Source: Elusimicrobia bacterium GWA2_51_34
GTDB lineage: Bacteria > Elusimicrobiota > Elusimicrobia > Elusimicrobiales > UBA9959
Direction of reading: 5' to 3'
NCBI GenBank assembly: GCA_001799565.1
Contig: MGTS01000008.1
Location: forward strand, 1 to 35,473
Length of the DNA stretch: 35,473 bases
The translations under genes were made by a program, and so were the position numbers. Every line of letters starts with the position of its first letter. Positions within the stretch are counted from its first letter, which is position 1. The notes under the pieces were generated by a model. It searched no databases, was not told the origin of the DNA, and was given only the letters and a program-made list of their open reading frames with translations. Below are positions 6,236 to 13,940 of this stretch, one piece after another.

Positions 6236-6264
6236 GTTATACCACCCAAAAGGTCTTTTTTCAA
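6236..6264 (-). promoter_or_regulatory. Sigma70-type promoter of the pilin/TadG/TadE operon
   Basis: On the minus strand TTGAAA (6259-6264) and TATAAC (6236-6241) are separated by exactly 17 bp. The predicted start, near 6229, lies about 56 nt upstream of the pilin ATG and inside the GCGAATA-type right arm, so the 5' leader RNA would begin with the repeat. It is the best promoter match I see in the window and lies downstream of the terminator at 6351-6377, which isolates this operon from the regulator genes. Confidence 0.7.
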
Positions 6265-6350
6265 GCCTTTATATTGTAACATCCCGGTGTTGCGTTATTA
6301 TTAATCGGCCATCATTCAAATAATTACGGACATTCACGCCATTCACACAT

Positions 6351-6377
6351 AAAAAAGCGTCCGCCTAAGGCGGACGC
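6351..6377 (-). terminator. Intrinsic terminator after the NarL-type regulator
   Basis: On the minus strand GCGTCCGCC, loop TTA, GGCGGACGC is followed directly by TTTTTT: a 9-bp GC-rich stem with a U-tract. It lies 114 bp past the stop of the response regulator at 6491 and ends the signalling transcript. Confidence 0.88.
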
Positions 6378-6389
6378 CTTCTGACAGCA

Positions 6390-6475
6390 GAGCAGGAGAG
6401 TTAAGAAATTGGAAAGTTGTGAGTCGGGAGTTCTGAATTCCGGCTTAACTCCAAACTCTTTAACTCTTAAACTTT
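6390..6475. repeat. GAGTTAA / TAACTCT inverted heptamer arrays
   Basis: Units GAGTTAA, GAAATTG, GAAAGTT, GTGAGTC, GGGAGTT in 7-bp register (6397-6432) face AACTCCA, AACTCTT, TAACTCT, TAAACTT (6447-6474). The centre has GGAGTTCTGAATTCCGG, an inverted relative of the GGAACTCC core. The gap 6174-6490 holds no gene; it contains this array, the terminator and the promoter. Confidence 0.75.
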
Positions 6476-6490
6476 ATAACCCTTTTGCGA

Positions 6491-7165
6491 CTAACGGCCT
6501 TCGTCCGAAGAGATAAGACCTTTTTCAATGGCTTTTACCACGGCTTCGGTCCTGTTATTTACGCCAAGTTTCTGGAAAACGCTGTTCAGGTGGTTTTTTA
6601 TGGTCTTCACGCTGCAGCCAAGCGCCTGCGCTATTTCCTTGTTTGACTTGCCCTTGCCAAGCAAAGCCATAACCTTTATTTCTGTGGCGGTAAGCGCGTC
6701 AGGCGCGCCCACATAGCCCGGCGTACCCATCTGCCTAAGGCCCGCGATAAGTTTGCCCATTATGGGCTGCGGTATCATAACCCCCTCGCTGTTGAAAGTA
6801 GTCAGCGCATGAACCAGTTCAGAAGCCGGCAGCATTTTTGAAAGGTAGCCATTGGCTCCCGCCTGTATGGCCTCGGTTATGTGCGCCTCATCTTCAAAAC
6901 TGGAAAGAATAAGCACATTGGTCTGGGGACATTCCTTGCGGATGATACGGGTGGCGGCCACACCGTCCATCTGCGGCAACTTGATATCCATTAAAATAAC
7001 ATCCGGCTTCAGCTTCTTTGCGAGAGCAACAGCTTCGGGCCCGCTTGAGGCTTCGCCCACCACCGTAACCCCTTTTTCATCCTCAAGCAGATCTTTCAGC
7101 CCCTCCCTGAAAAGCGTCTGGTCGTCGGCTATCAGCACGGTTACTGTTTTTTTAGCGCTTGCCAT
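6491..7165 (-). CDS. NarL/FixJ-type two-component response regulator
   Basis: A 224-residue regulator with an intact receiver domain (residues 8-125: Asp14-Asp15, phospho-acceptor Asp60 in ILMDIKLP, Ser88/Ser89, Lys110) and a LuxR-type HTH (about 157-218: LTATEIKVMALLGKGKSN, GCSVKTIKNHLNSVFQKL). Such proteins bind DNA as dimers after phosphorylation. A clear Shine-Dalgarno (AAGGAG, 7 nt before ATG) sets the start. It is the last gene before the terminator at 6351 and 96 bp downstream of the receiver-kinase hybrid, its most likely phosphodonor together with the sensor kinase at 8577. Regulation of the adjacent pilin operon promoter is a reasonable inference, but no operator was identified. Confidence 0.95.
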   Translation of the reverse strand: MASAKKTVTVLIADDQTLFREGLKDLLEDEKGVTVVGEASSGPEAVALAKKLKPDVILMDIKLPQMDGVAATRIIRKECPQTNVLILSSFEDEAHITEAIQAGANGYLSKMLPASELVHALTTFNSEGVMIPQPIMGKLIAGLRQMGTPGYVGAPDALTATEIKVMALLGKGKSNKEIAQALGCSVKTIKNHLNSVFQKLGVNNRTEAVVKAIEKGLISSDEGR

Positions 7166-7182
7166 AATTAGACTCCTTGCTT

Positions 7183-7265
7183 GTGATTGAGTGATGAAGT
7201 GATTGAGTGATTAAGTTTAACACGGGAAATTTCTTAAAAACTTAATTGTTCAATCGCTTAATCAC
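7183..7265. repeat. GTGATTGA / TTAATCAC inverted octamer arrays
   Basis: Left arm GTGATTGA, GTGATGAA, GTGATTGA, GTGATTAA (8-bp period, 7183-7214). The right arm CTTAATTGTTCAATCGCTTAATCAC (7241-7265 in two pieces) overlaps the stop codon of the receiver-kinase gene. About 20 of 25 positions of the arms can pair. Confidence 0.85.
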
Positions 7266-8422
7266 TGTTTACCCTTTACCGGCGCGCTCTCTGCGGACGG
7301 CGGTTCCTTGGCGAAAGGTATGGTAAACTTGAAAGCCGCACCCTTGCCCACGCCCGGACTTTCCACCCAGATCTTCCCCTCGTGCGTCTGCACTATCTCT
7401 CTTGCTATAGAAAGCCCGAGGCCGAGGCGGCCATGCGGCGACTTGCCGCCCGCCGGCTGGTAAAAACTCTGAAAAAGTTTAGGCAGCTCCACGGGGTCTA
7501 TGCCCTCACCGGTATCTTTTACGGAAACACAAACAGCGTCTTCAAGGGGATCAACATGTACCGTTATTTTTCCACCGCGCTGTGTATGGCGCACCGCGTT
7601 TTCAAGCAGGTTTAAAAGCACCTGCGTTATACGCCGCTTGTCGGCGCATACCATCCGAAGCCCGGAGGCGGCAACCTGCGTACCCACCTCTATGTTTTTC
7701 TGCGAGGCGCGGGCCCTGGGCCCTGTCACTATCTCTTCCACCATTTTATCCATCTCAAAATAATTTTTTTCAAGCCGGAACTTACCCTGTTCTATGGAGG
7801 CCCAGTCCACCAGGTCACCTATCAGGCGCGAAATCTGCACGATGCTGGTGTTGATGAAATCCATTTTCTTTTTTTGGTCTTCATTGGGCTCAATGGTGGA
7901 AGCCAGCATCTCAAAGCTTATCTGCAGCGTCATCAGAGAATTTGACAGATCATGCGAGGCCATGGACATAAACTTGGACTTCATATTGTTCAGGCGCTCA
8001 AGCTCGCCGTTATTATGCTTGAGCATGTCTATAAGACGTTTATTCTCCTGCTCCAGATAAAGTTTTTCTTCCGCTTTTTTAATGGCACGGCGCAGATAAT
8101 TAAAATCCACCGGCTTTATAAGAAAATCGTAAACGGATTCCTGTATGGCTTTTACCGCGGTATCAAGCGAGGCGTGGGCGGTCATCATCAGTATCTGGCT
8201 GTCGGTATTTAATTTGCGGATGTCTTTTATCACTTCTATGCCGGTTTTGTCGGTGAGATTAAAATCCATCAGGATAACATGAAAAAAATCCGATACCACC
8301 ATTCGCATGGCTTCAGCGCCGCTGGCGGCGTCAAAAACCTTGTAGCCTTCCATTTCAAGCAGATCGCGCAGGGTTTCCCGCAGGTGGGCGTCGTCGTCAA
8401 CTATCAAGATTTTACTTTCCAT
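7262..8422 (-). CDS. Receiver-histidine kinase hybrid (soluble)
   Basis: A 386-residue cytoplasmic protein with no TM helix. The N-terminal receiver (residues 3-118) has Asp9-Asp11, acceptor Asp53 (ILMDF), Thr81 and Lys103. A coiled-coil linker (about 115-145) leads to a HisKA domain with His157 in MASHDLSNSL and a HATPase with N-box Asn275 (LLENAVRHT), G1 DTGEGI (303-308) and G2 GRLGLGLS (331-338). A receiver placed before the kinase suggests that it integrates a phosphosignal from another kinase, probably the membrane sensor encoded upstream (8577), and passes it to the NarL-type regulator downstream. The receiver is clearly related to the lone receiver at 12096 (DDDAHLRE near the start in both). 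The stop lies in the right arm of a repeat. Confidence 0.93.
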   Translation of the reverse strand: MESKILIVDDDAHLRETLRDLLEMEGYKVFDAASGAEAMRMVVSDFFHVILMDFNLTDKTGIEVIKDIRKLNTDSQILMMTAHASLDTAVKAIQESVYDFLIKPVDFNYLRRAIKKAEEKLYLEQENKRLIDMLKHNNGELERLNNMKSKFMSMASHDLSNSLMTLQISFEMLASTIEPNEDQKKKMDFINTSIVQISRLIGDLVDWASIEQGKFRLEKNYFEMDKMVEEIVTGPRARASQKNIEVGTQVAASGLRMVCADKRRITQVLLNLLENAVRHTQRGGKITVHVDPLEDAVCVSVKDTGEGIDPVELPKLFQSFYQPAGGKSPHGRLGLGLSIAREIVQTHEGKIWVESPGVGKGAAFKFTIPFAKEPPSAESAPVKGKQ

Positions 8423-8448
8423 TGTTAATACAGTGCTTAACTATGTTG

Positions 8449-8555
8449 CTAGTAGGTTAGTATGCGGGTAGGCTGGTATGCTTAACGGCACCGATAAAAG
8501 CAGGCGGGCATGTGTTTTAGGCCTACTAGCTTACCAGCCTACAAGCCTACTGGCA
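8449..8555. repeat. CTAGTAGG / CCTACTAG inverted octamer arrays
   Basis: Left arm CTAGTAGG, TTAGTATG, CGGGTAGG, CTGGTATG (8449-8480, 8-bp period). The right arm GCCTACTAGCTTACCAG, CCTACAAG, CCTACTGG (8520-8555) is complementary. It fills the 154-bp gap between the two kinase genes. The same word family recurs at 13409-13459. Confidence 0.85.
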
Positions 8556-8576
8556 TCTCTGCTTTCTATGTTATTG

Positions 8577-10460
8577 TTACTTATTTACAGGGGAAATGGC
8601 AATAGGAAGGAAAATTTTAAAGCAGGTGCCCTTACCCACAACGCTTGATACTTCCACACGGCCTTTGTGGCGGTCGGCAATTTTTTTCACAACGGCAAGT
8701 CCGAGCCCAGTACCGCGGGCCTTGGTGGTAAAAAACGGCGCGAATATTTTTTCAAGCGTTTCTTTGGGAATGCCCGGCCCCGTATCCTCAATGTCAATTC
8801 TTACAGTGTCGGGGGCGCTGACCACGGTGCGTATAAAAATCTTCCCCTGCTCCGGCATTACTTCTATGCCGTTCTTGATAAGATTGCGCAACGCCTGCGT
8901 CATTTCGTCGGTGTCAATATTCACATACAGGTTCCCGGGCGCGAGAGTCTTTTCAAGCTGTATGTGCGCCGGAACGGGGAAAGACATAAGCAGGTCGTCT
9001 ATATAGGAGTTAAGGCAAGTGGGCTTCGCATTAAGCTCCTTTGTCCGGGCAAAACCCAGAATTTCATCTATAATGCCGTTTGCCTGCCTGATTTCCGATT
9101 CTATGATGGAGAGGTGCTTCAGCACCTTAGGCTCCAGGTTCGAGATGGTTCCTATCTTCGTCTTTATAAAGTAAGTGGAGTTGTTGATGACGGCAAGCGG
9201 GTTTCGTATCTCATGCCCAACCACGGAGGCCATCTGCCCTATGGCGGCCAGCCGCTCTTTCTTGATCAGCTCGTCCTGCGCGGATTTCAGTTCTCTGGTG
9301 CGGGCTTCCACCCTGTTTTCAAGGCTGCGGTTCAGGCGCTGAAGCTCGTCCTGAGCCGACATTATTTCGGCGGTCTTTACTTTCAGCGACTCGCTCATCT
9401 GCATGAAAGTGTGCGCGAGCTCCCCTATTTCATCGTTCGGCATTGAAAGGTCGGGCAGATAGTCAAAGTCCCCCTCTCCAAGCTTGATGGCCGCGGCCCG
9501 GAGCGCCTGTATGGGCTGGGTGATAACCAAAGAAACCGCGTAACCGAGGAAAAGCACGAAAATAGTTACCACCAGCATCATGCGCCAGGTGCGCTTAAGC
9601 ATGTCGTTTGAGGCCTGGTAAGCTATTGAAATTGAGCGCTGGATGTAAACCACCCAGCCAAGGTCGGTAACTTCGGCGAAAGCCCCCAGTACCCGCTCGC
9701 CGGTGGAATCAAGTATTATCTCCCCGCCGCCGGTTTTGGCGTCATTGCGCAGGAGGATATTTAAAATGTCGTCGGGGAGCTTGGCATCGGGCTTATAAAT
9801 TTCCTTCGCGTCCGAATGAGCTATAAGAAAGCCGGCGGAGTCAATTACAGCGGCTTGCGTGTGGGTGGTTTCCGGAAAACCGGTCTTCAGAATGCCCGAA
9901 AGGCCGGTCAGGCTCATTTTAGCCACCAGCACGCCCACGCCCTGGTTGGAAGCCGCGTTGGCTATCTGTACTCCCATGGTGATGGCGGGGTAGGAGCCCA
10001 TGTATTTTTCCAGCCCGCCCACAAATTCACCTATTTTCATTACCTTGGCGAACAGAGCGTCGTTAGAAAAATCGCGCAGCTTGTTGTCATGCACAAAACG
10101 GCCTATGCGCACCGTTTCCATGCCTGATGCGTCTATGACGGAAATTTCCAGAAAGGCGGCGTGCAGCTGCATTATGTGATTTACCAGCGCCTGCTGGCGC
10201 GCCACATTCATGGAGGAAAAGTCCTCCATGTGAGCCGCATCAAAAAGCACATTGCGGAAATTTATAATATAGCTTGAAACCGTGTCGGCAAACCCGACGG
10301 CCAGCGCTTCCTGGTCGCGCGAGATGGCTTTATTGAGGGTAATCTGGCTGAGATTTACAAGGTAATAGCCCACAATGCCCAACGGCACCAGAGAAACTAT
10401 AAGAAAAATGAAGAGGAATTTATAAAAAAGCCGGCCTTTCTTTTTTGGCGCTTCGGTCAT
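8577..10460 (-). CDS. Membrane sensor histidine kinase (CACHE-like, HAMP, HisKA, HATPase)
   Basis: A 627-residue kinase. TM1 (about 13-36) and TM2 (about 292-314) enclose a roughly 255-residue periplasmic domain with PDC/dCACHE-like features (AAFLEISVIDASGMETVRIG, QAAVIDSAGFLIAHSD, TDLGWVVYIQRS). Next come a HAMP linker (about 312-365), a coiled coil, HisKA with His416 in VGHEIRNPLAVI, and a HATPase with N-box Asn530, G1 DTGPGIP (559-565), F-box APFFTTK and G2 GTGLGLAV (583-590). All catalytic residues are present. It should sense a small periplasmic ligand and phosphorylate a regulator; nearby candidates are the hybrid (7262), NarL (6491) and the lone receiver (12096). The start codon has little Shine-Dalgarno. 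Confidence 0.94.
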   Translation of the reverse strand: MTEAPKKKGRLFYKFLFIFLIVSLVPLGIVGYYLVNLSQITLNKAISRDQEALAVGFADTVSSYIINFRNVLFDAAHMEDFSSMNVARQQALVNHIMQLHAAFLEISVIDASGMETVRIGRFVHDNKLRDFSNDALFAKVMKIGEFVGGLEKYMGSYPAITMGVQIANAASNQGVGVLVAKMSLTGLSGILKTGFPETTHTQAAVIDSAGFLIAHSDAKEIYKPDAKLPDDILNILLRNDAKTGGGEIILDSTGERVLGAFAEVTDLGWVVYIQRSISIAYQASNDMLKRTWRMMLVVTIFVLFLGYAVSLVITQPIQALRAAAIKLGEGDFDYLPDLSMPNDEIGELAHTFMQMSESLKVKTAEIMSAQDELQRLNRSLENRVEARTRELKSAQDELIKKERLAAIGQMASVVGHEIRNPLAVINNSTYFIKTKIGTISNLEPKVLKHLSIIESEIRQANGIIDEILGFARTKELNAKPTCLNSYIDDLLMSFPVPAHIQLEKTLAPGNLYVNIDTDEMTQALRNLIKNGIEVMPEQGKIFIRTVVSAPDTVRIDIEDTGPGIPKETLEKIFAPFFTTKARGTGLGLAVVKKIADRHKGRVEVSSVVGKGTCFKIFLPIAISPVNK

Positions 10461-10472
10461 ATAATAAACGCA

Positions 10473-10553
10473 GCGAATAGCGAATAGGGGTTAGCGAATA
10501 GGGGAGGAACCGGAACTTTATTTAAGGAACTCCGCCACTATTCGCTAATCACT
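10473..10553. repeat. GCGAATA inverted arrays with AAGGAACTCC core
   Basis: Left arm GCGAATA, GCGAATA, GGGGTTA, GCGAATA (10473-10500). Core TTAAGGAACTCCGCC lies at 10522-10536. The right arm ACTATTCGCTAATCACTA reaches the stop of the next gene (10552). Same word as at 6096 and 16520. Confidence 0.85.
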
Positions 10554-12099
10554 ACTTAGCGCAGCCGGCTCCGCCGGAGTCGGGCAACGACATCTTTTCA
10601 AAGCCGGGGATTTTGACAAGTTCGCCTAGCCCCACCATAAAAAACCTGCCCTCCCACACAAAAGAAGGGGACGTGCTTATGGAAAGCGCGTTAGCGATAA
10701 CCAGATCGTCAGCCAGAAGTTTTTCTCCGGCAGCGGCCGCGGAGGCGACTTTTTTTGAATTAATACCGGCCTTTGCCGCCGAATCCTCCCAGGGAACGGA
10801 GGTAATATTTTTATTCCGCTCCATAAGATACCCGTAAAATTTATCAGGGAAATCCCGCGCGATAACAAGCTGGCGCAGATTCTCCTGCCACTCCGGCGCG
10901 CCGTGCAGGCTTTGGAAATTATATGATCCGTTTTGTTTTTTTTCAGCGTCACCTATATAATGTATTTCCAGTTTCAGGCCAGCCGGCAGAAGATTCTTGT
11001 TTTTTGCCTCAAGCAAAGCGTTTTCGGCCTGCGTGCCGAACGGACAGTAGGACATTACAAAAAGTTCAAGTGTATTGGGCCGCAAGGCACGACCCGGATA
11101 CATGCCGGTGCGCTGACGGTCGTGGTAAACCAGCCAGCCCTCCGCCTCCCTGAAAATGCCGGCCTTTATTTCAGAATCCAGACGCTCTTTCGCGGCAGCA
11201 CTGGCCTCAATGGCGTAGGCGGGCGTAAAATCAAGCGAAGGAATTTTTGACGCCCTGACGGCCGAGGAATAGTCAAGGAATTCCGGTTTTATTCCCTCAA
11301 AATATTTTTCAAAAACTCCGAGCAGCGCGTCATTCTTTTGCGAGAAAGGGCCGGAACTCAGGACCACAAGCAGCTGCGGCGGTTGCACCTTAATTCTGTT
11401 AATGTACGACTTGGGCAGCGCCGCGCGGCTGTGTTCCGGCAGAACCGCGTTTACGGCCTCTAAAAGCGGCAGAAGACGCAAGGGGCCGGAATAAACTTTA
11501 CCGTTTATCAGGAAAGCCGCGCTCTTAACGCCGGCTTTTTGGGAGCGGTTATAGGCGGCCAGAAGCGCCGCCTGACCTTCAACCTCGGACTTTTTAGCGA
11601 GTTCCGCCGGGTCAAGGCCGCTAAAAACAGCGGCATCCCGCCACCCGTCGGCCATAGGGCTGAGCGATCTGGCGTTTAAATAAGTAAGCAGCTTTTCCGG
11701 ATAAACAGCGGCAAGAACCGCCAGGCGCATAGATTCAGCCAACTCCGCCTCGCCCCGTTTAGCTTCAAATTCACCCCCCGCATTCTTTACAACCAGCGGA
11801 TAGACTTTCAATTCCGGGTTCCCAACACGTTTTCGCACGGTGTCAATAAGAAAAAATTCCTGCCAGCCCTGGCCGTCCATGGCCTCAAAAAAAAGTTCAA
11901 GTTTAACCCCCGCGGTGACAGGCGCGGCCACAAGAGCACAGGAGCACAGGAGTACAAGAACGCAGGAACACAGGAGCGCAGAAACACCAGTATAAGTATT
12001 TCTTATTTGTGACTTGTGTGCCTGTACTCTTGCTCCTTGCTTGAGCCTCTTGCTTGTAACTTGTGCTCCTGTGCTCATGTGGCGCTGTAGAGTGGTCAT
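10552..12099 (-). CDS. Exported thioredoxin-fold protein with single-Cys CPFG motif
   Basis: About 515 residues. The C-terminal third begins with ELFVMSYCPFGTQAEN, a DsbA/GILT-like entry strand. The motif is C-P-F-G (Cys near residue 351) rather than CxxC, and is followed by a conserved-looking LHG..EW.EN helix and a SPSFVWEGRFF cis-Pro-type strand. The N-terminal part has a second thioredoxin-like pattern (KLELFFEAMDG, then AAFLINGKVYSGP) without cysteine, so tandem Trx folds are likely. A lone resolving Cys near the C-terminus (GGAGCAK) might pair with the active Cys. I choose ATG 12099: it overlaps the upstream stop by ATGA and follows AAGGAAAGG. The first 60 residues, including the putative signal core (ALLCSCVLVLLCSCALVA), are encoded by repeat words. 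It might reduce or isomerise disulphides in Cys-rich pilus proteins (inference). Confidence 0.72.
   Translation of the reverse strand: MTTLQRHMSTGAQVTSKRLKQGARVQAHKSQIRNTYTGVSALLCSCVLVLLCSCALVAAPVTAGVKLELFFEAMDGQGWQEFFLIDTVRKRVGNPELKVYPLVVKNAGGEFEAKRGEAELAESMRLAVLAAVYPEKLLTYLNARSLSPMADGWRDAAVFSGLDPAELAKKSEVEGQAALLAAYNRSQKAGVKSAAFLINGKVYSGPLRLLPLLEAVNAVLPEHSRAALPKSYINRIKVQPPQLLVVLSSGPFSQKNDALLGVFEKYFEGIKPEFLDYSSAVRASKIPSLDFTPAYAIEASAAAKERLDSEIKAGIFREAEGWLVYHDRQRTGMYPGRALRPNTLELFVMSYCPFGTQAENALLEAKNKNLLPAGLKLEIHYIGDAEKKQNGSYNFQSLHGAPEWQENLRQLVIARDFPDKFYGYLMERNKNITSVPWEDSAAKAGINSKKVASAAAAGEKLLADDLVIANALSISTSPSFVWEGRFFMVGLGELVKIPGFEKMSLPDSGGAGCAK
11931..12080. repeat. GAGCACAG / CTTGTGCTCCTG octamer arrays, both arms inside a gene
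   Basis: Left arm: GAGCACAG, GAGCACAG, GAGTACAA, GAACGCAG, GAACACAG, GAGCGCAG (8-bp period, about 11935-11982). Right arm: CTTGTGTG, CCTGTACT, CTTGCTC and similar words up to CTCCTGTGCTCATG (about 12013-12080). Both arms and the spacer lie in the frame of the thioredoxin-fold gene and encode its N-terminal signal region. Confidence 0.85.
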
Positions 12100-12473
12100 T
12101 TGCCTTTCCTTGTAAGAAGCTGGCGTATTCTTACGCAAAGTTCCGCAATATCAAAGGGCTTGGTAAGGTATTCGTCAGCCCCCAGGCTGAAACCCTGGGT
12201 TTTTTCCTCGGCCGACAAAAACCTGCCGGTCATCATTATAAGGACGAATTCCCTGGACATTTTGCGCAGCTCCTGACAGATTTGGAAGCCGCTTGAGTCA
12301 GGCAGCTGTATGTCCAGTATAACCACGTCCGGATTGTTTTTTTTCGCGGAATCTATTCCGCTTTTTGCGTTGCCGGCTTCAAAACAGATAAACCCCTCCA
12401 GATCCAGCACCTCGGACAGGCTCTCGCGCAGATGAGCGTCGTCGTCTATTACTAAAATCTTCTTTGCGGGCAT
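12096..12473 (-). CDS. Single-domain response regulator (receiver only)
   Basis: A 125-residue stand-alone receiver, CheY-like in length, with Asp10-Asp12, acceptor Asp54 (VILDIQLP), Thr82 and Lys105 all present. GGAGG lies 9 nt before the ATG. No output domain follows, so it must act through protein contacts or in a phosphorelay; the closely similar receiver of the hybrid kinase (7262) suggests duplication. It overlaps the thioredoxin-fold gene by 4 bp (ATGA) and is presumably co-translated with it. Confidence 0.93.
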   Translation of the reverse strand: MPAKKILVIDDDAHLRESLSEVLDLEGFICFEAGNAKSGIDSAKKNNPDVVILDIQLPDSSGFQICQELRKMSREFVLIMMTGRFLSAEEKTQGFSLGADEYLTKPFDIAELCVRIRQLLTRKGK

Positions 12474-12495
12474 AATTTAAAACCTCCGTAAAATA

Positions 12496-12599
12496 GTCAC
12501 AAGTTGCATGTCACAAGTCACAAGTATTTGGGGTCTTACCGAACTTAATATCTCCCAATATAACTCTGGCTTGTGACCTGTGACTTGAAACCTGTGACA
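12496..12599. repeat. GTCACAA / TTGTGAC inverted heptamer arrays
   Basis: Left arm GTCACAA, GTTGCAT, GTCACAA, GTCACAA, GT (12496-12525). The right arm CTTGTGACCTGTGACTTGAAACCTGTGAC occupies 12571-12598 and runs into a separate hairpin at the stop of the next gene. Confidence 0.85.
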
Positions 12600-12623
12600 A
12601 AATAACGCTACGCGTTATTTTGT
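12597..12623 (-). terminator. 12-bp hairpin containing the stop codon of the OmpR-type gene
   Basis: ACAAAATAACGC and GCGTTATTTTGT flank a 3-base loop; the TAA stop (12615-12617) is inside the arm. On the coding strand the stem is A-rich then T-rich (TTATTTT), which could act as a weak intrinsic terminator. Similar stop-embedded hairpins with a central GCGC-like part occur at 17668 and 24831. Confidence 0.5.
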
Positions 12624-13385
12624 GTTGGGCACCAGTTTATAGCCCACGCAGGGGACCGTGCGTACATACCTGGCAGCTTTGCCCATTTTGGAACGCAGAC
12701 GCCTCACATGCACATCTACAGTGCGGGGCGACCCGAAATAGTTATAGCCCCACACCCTTTCTATGAGGTACGGTCTTGAAAGAACCCTGTTGGGGGAACT
12801 GAGAAAAACATAAAGCAGGTCAAACTCTTTGGCGGTGACGGTTATTTCCCTGCCGGAAATCTTAACGGTATAACTAGACATATTAAGGTCAATCTCATTA
12901 AGCTTTAGAACCTCATCGGACTGGGTTGAAACGGTACGCCGCACCACGGCCCGTATCCTTGCCAGGCTTTCGTGCAAATCCTGGCTGTAGGCGAGACACT
13001 CGTCGGCTCCAAGCTGGAAGAACGCAAGTTTATAGGAGATCTTCGGCGCCTGACGGGCGCCCCCTGAAGCCGGGCCATGCGGAGCCAGCGTTTCAAGGTT
13101 CAGCCCCGATGGCATATGGTCAAGATAGGTGTCCGGCGACTCTAGTATGGCGATAACAGGAATATTTTTATTCTTCGCGCGCAAGTTGCGCAGAAAAGAA
13201 AGACCTTCCTCGTCGGCCAGATTCTGCCCCACCATTACAAGGTCAAAAGTCTTTTCGGCCAGCATCCCCATCACTTCCCTTGAACGATGAGCGGTGATCA
13301 CACAGTAGCCCTGCCGGGAAAGCATTTCAAGTATCAATGAAGCCCGTGACAGGTCTTTTGAGGCAAAAAGGATGTTTATTTTCAC
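12615..13385 (-). CDS. OmpR/PhoB-type regulator with degenerate receiver
   Basis: A 256-residue protein. The C-terminal winged helix (about 159-254: TAKEFDLLYVFLSSPNRVLSR, ERVWGYNY, RTVDVHVRRLRSKMG, VRTVPCVGYKL) is a normal OmpR/PhoB DNA-binding domain. The N-terminal receiver fold lacks the phosphorylation site: Gly53 replaces the acceptor Asp (DLVMVGQNL), the acidic pair is reduced to SKD, and the conserved TKP is AYS. It also has an insertion of about 30 residues at 84-116. It is therefore predicted to work without phosphorylation, perhaps by ligand or protein binding. The start is GTG 13385, supported by AGGAG 5 nt upstream. The genes on both sides are also in the pilus/regulator block. 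Confidence 0.9.
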   Translation of the reverse strand: MKINILFASKDLSRASLILEMLSRQGYCVITAHRSREVMGMLAEKTFDLVMVGQNLADEEGLSFLRNLRAKNKNIPVIAILESPDTYLDHMPSGLNLETLAPHGPASGGARQAPKISYKLAFFQLGADECLAYSQDLHESLARIRAVVRRTVSTQSDEVLKLNEIDLNMSSYTVKISGREITVTAKEFDLLYVFLSSPNRVLSRPYLIERVWGYNYFGSPRTVDVHVRRLRSKMGKAARYVRTVPCVGYKLVPNTK

Positions 13386-13408
13386 ATTGGCTCCTAAGCG
13401 ACAAGAAA

Positions 13409-13459
13409 GCTAGTAGGCTAGTAGGCTCTGAAAGCATACCAGCTTACCCGCCTACCAGC
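13409..13459. repeat. GCTAGTAG / CTACCAGC inverted octamer arrays
   Basis: Left arm GCTAGTAG, GCTAGTAG, GCT (13409-13427). Right arm CATACCAG, CTTACCCG, CCTACCAG, C (13435-13459). Short spacer. Same word family as at 8449-8555. Confidence 0.8.
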
Positions 13460-13485
13460 GATCTCCACAACTTACCAGCATAAGA

Positions 13486-13785
13486 CTATTCGTGATCGTG
13501 TACTTCTTCAAGCTCAAAGCAAACGCCTCTCATACCGAGCACCCCGGTTAAGATGTTATAAATGAAGGCTACAAAAACGAACAAAGCCATCTGAAGCAGC
13601 GCATAAAATAGCGAGAATAACCCTACCGTAAGCAGCTTCTGCGCGGCACTCGCCGGCATATATTGTGGATTTGGTATTATCATAAAAGTGATAACGCCGC
13701 CAAGTATCGCAATTACGAACATCACCAGCGGCAGTGAAGAAACGACCAGAGAGCTCACGCTGATATTTCTTATTTCAAGTTTCAT
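13486..13785 (-). CDS. Small two-TM membrane protein (DUF3566-like)
   Basis: A 99-residue inner-membrane protein: a short N-terminal segment (MKLEIRNISVSSL), TM1 at about 17-40, TM2 at about 54-82, and a C-terminal acidic end (ELEEVHDHE). The pattern FVFVAFIYNILTGVLGMRGV after TM2 resembles DUF3566-type small membrane proteins, whose role is unknown. ATG 13785 is chosen because GGAGGG lies 4-5 nt upstream; the ATG at 13797 overlaps that Shine-Dalgarno. Confidence 0.72.
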   Translation of the reverse strand: MKLEIRNISVSSLVVSSLPLVMFVIAILGGVITFMIIPNPQYMPASAAQKLLTVGLFSLFYALLQMALFVFVAFIYNILTGVLGMRGVCFELEEVHDHE

Positions 13786-13909
13786 TTTTCCCTCCACAAC
13801 CGGATAAATGGAAAGCTGACAAAACCTTAACAGGTCTTTGTCTACATATTACACTCAATTTTAGCAATTATTTGAGGAAAAGCAAGCGTGGTAATAAACG
13901 GCGGGAACC

Positions 13910-13937
13910 GGTTACTGGTTACCGGTCACTGGTTACT
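13910..13937. repeat. GGTTACT heptamer array (four units, single arm)
   Basis: GGTTACT, GGTTACC, GGTCACT, GGTTACT end 3 bp before the stop of the HAMP-PAS gene. This is the same word as the 15-unit array at 19291-19395. Confidence 0.85.
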
Positions 13938-13940
13938 GGA

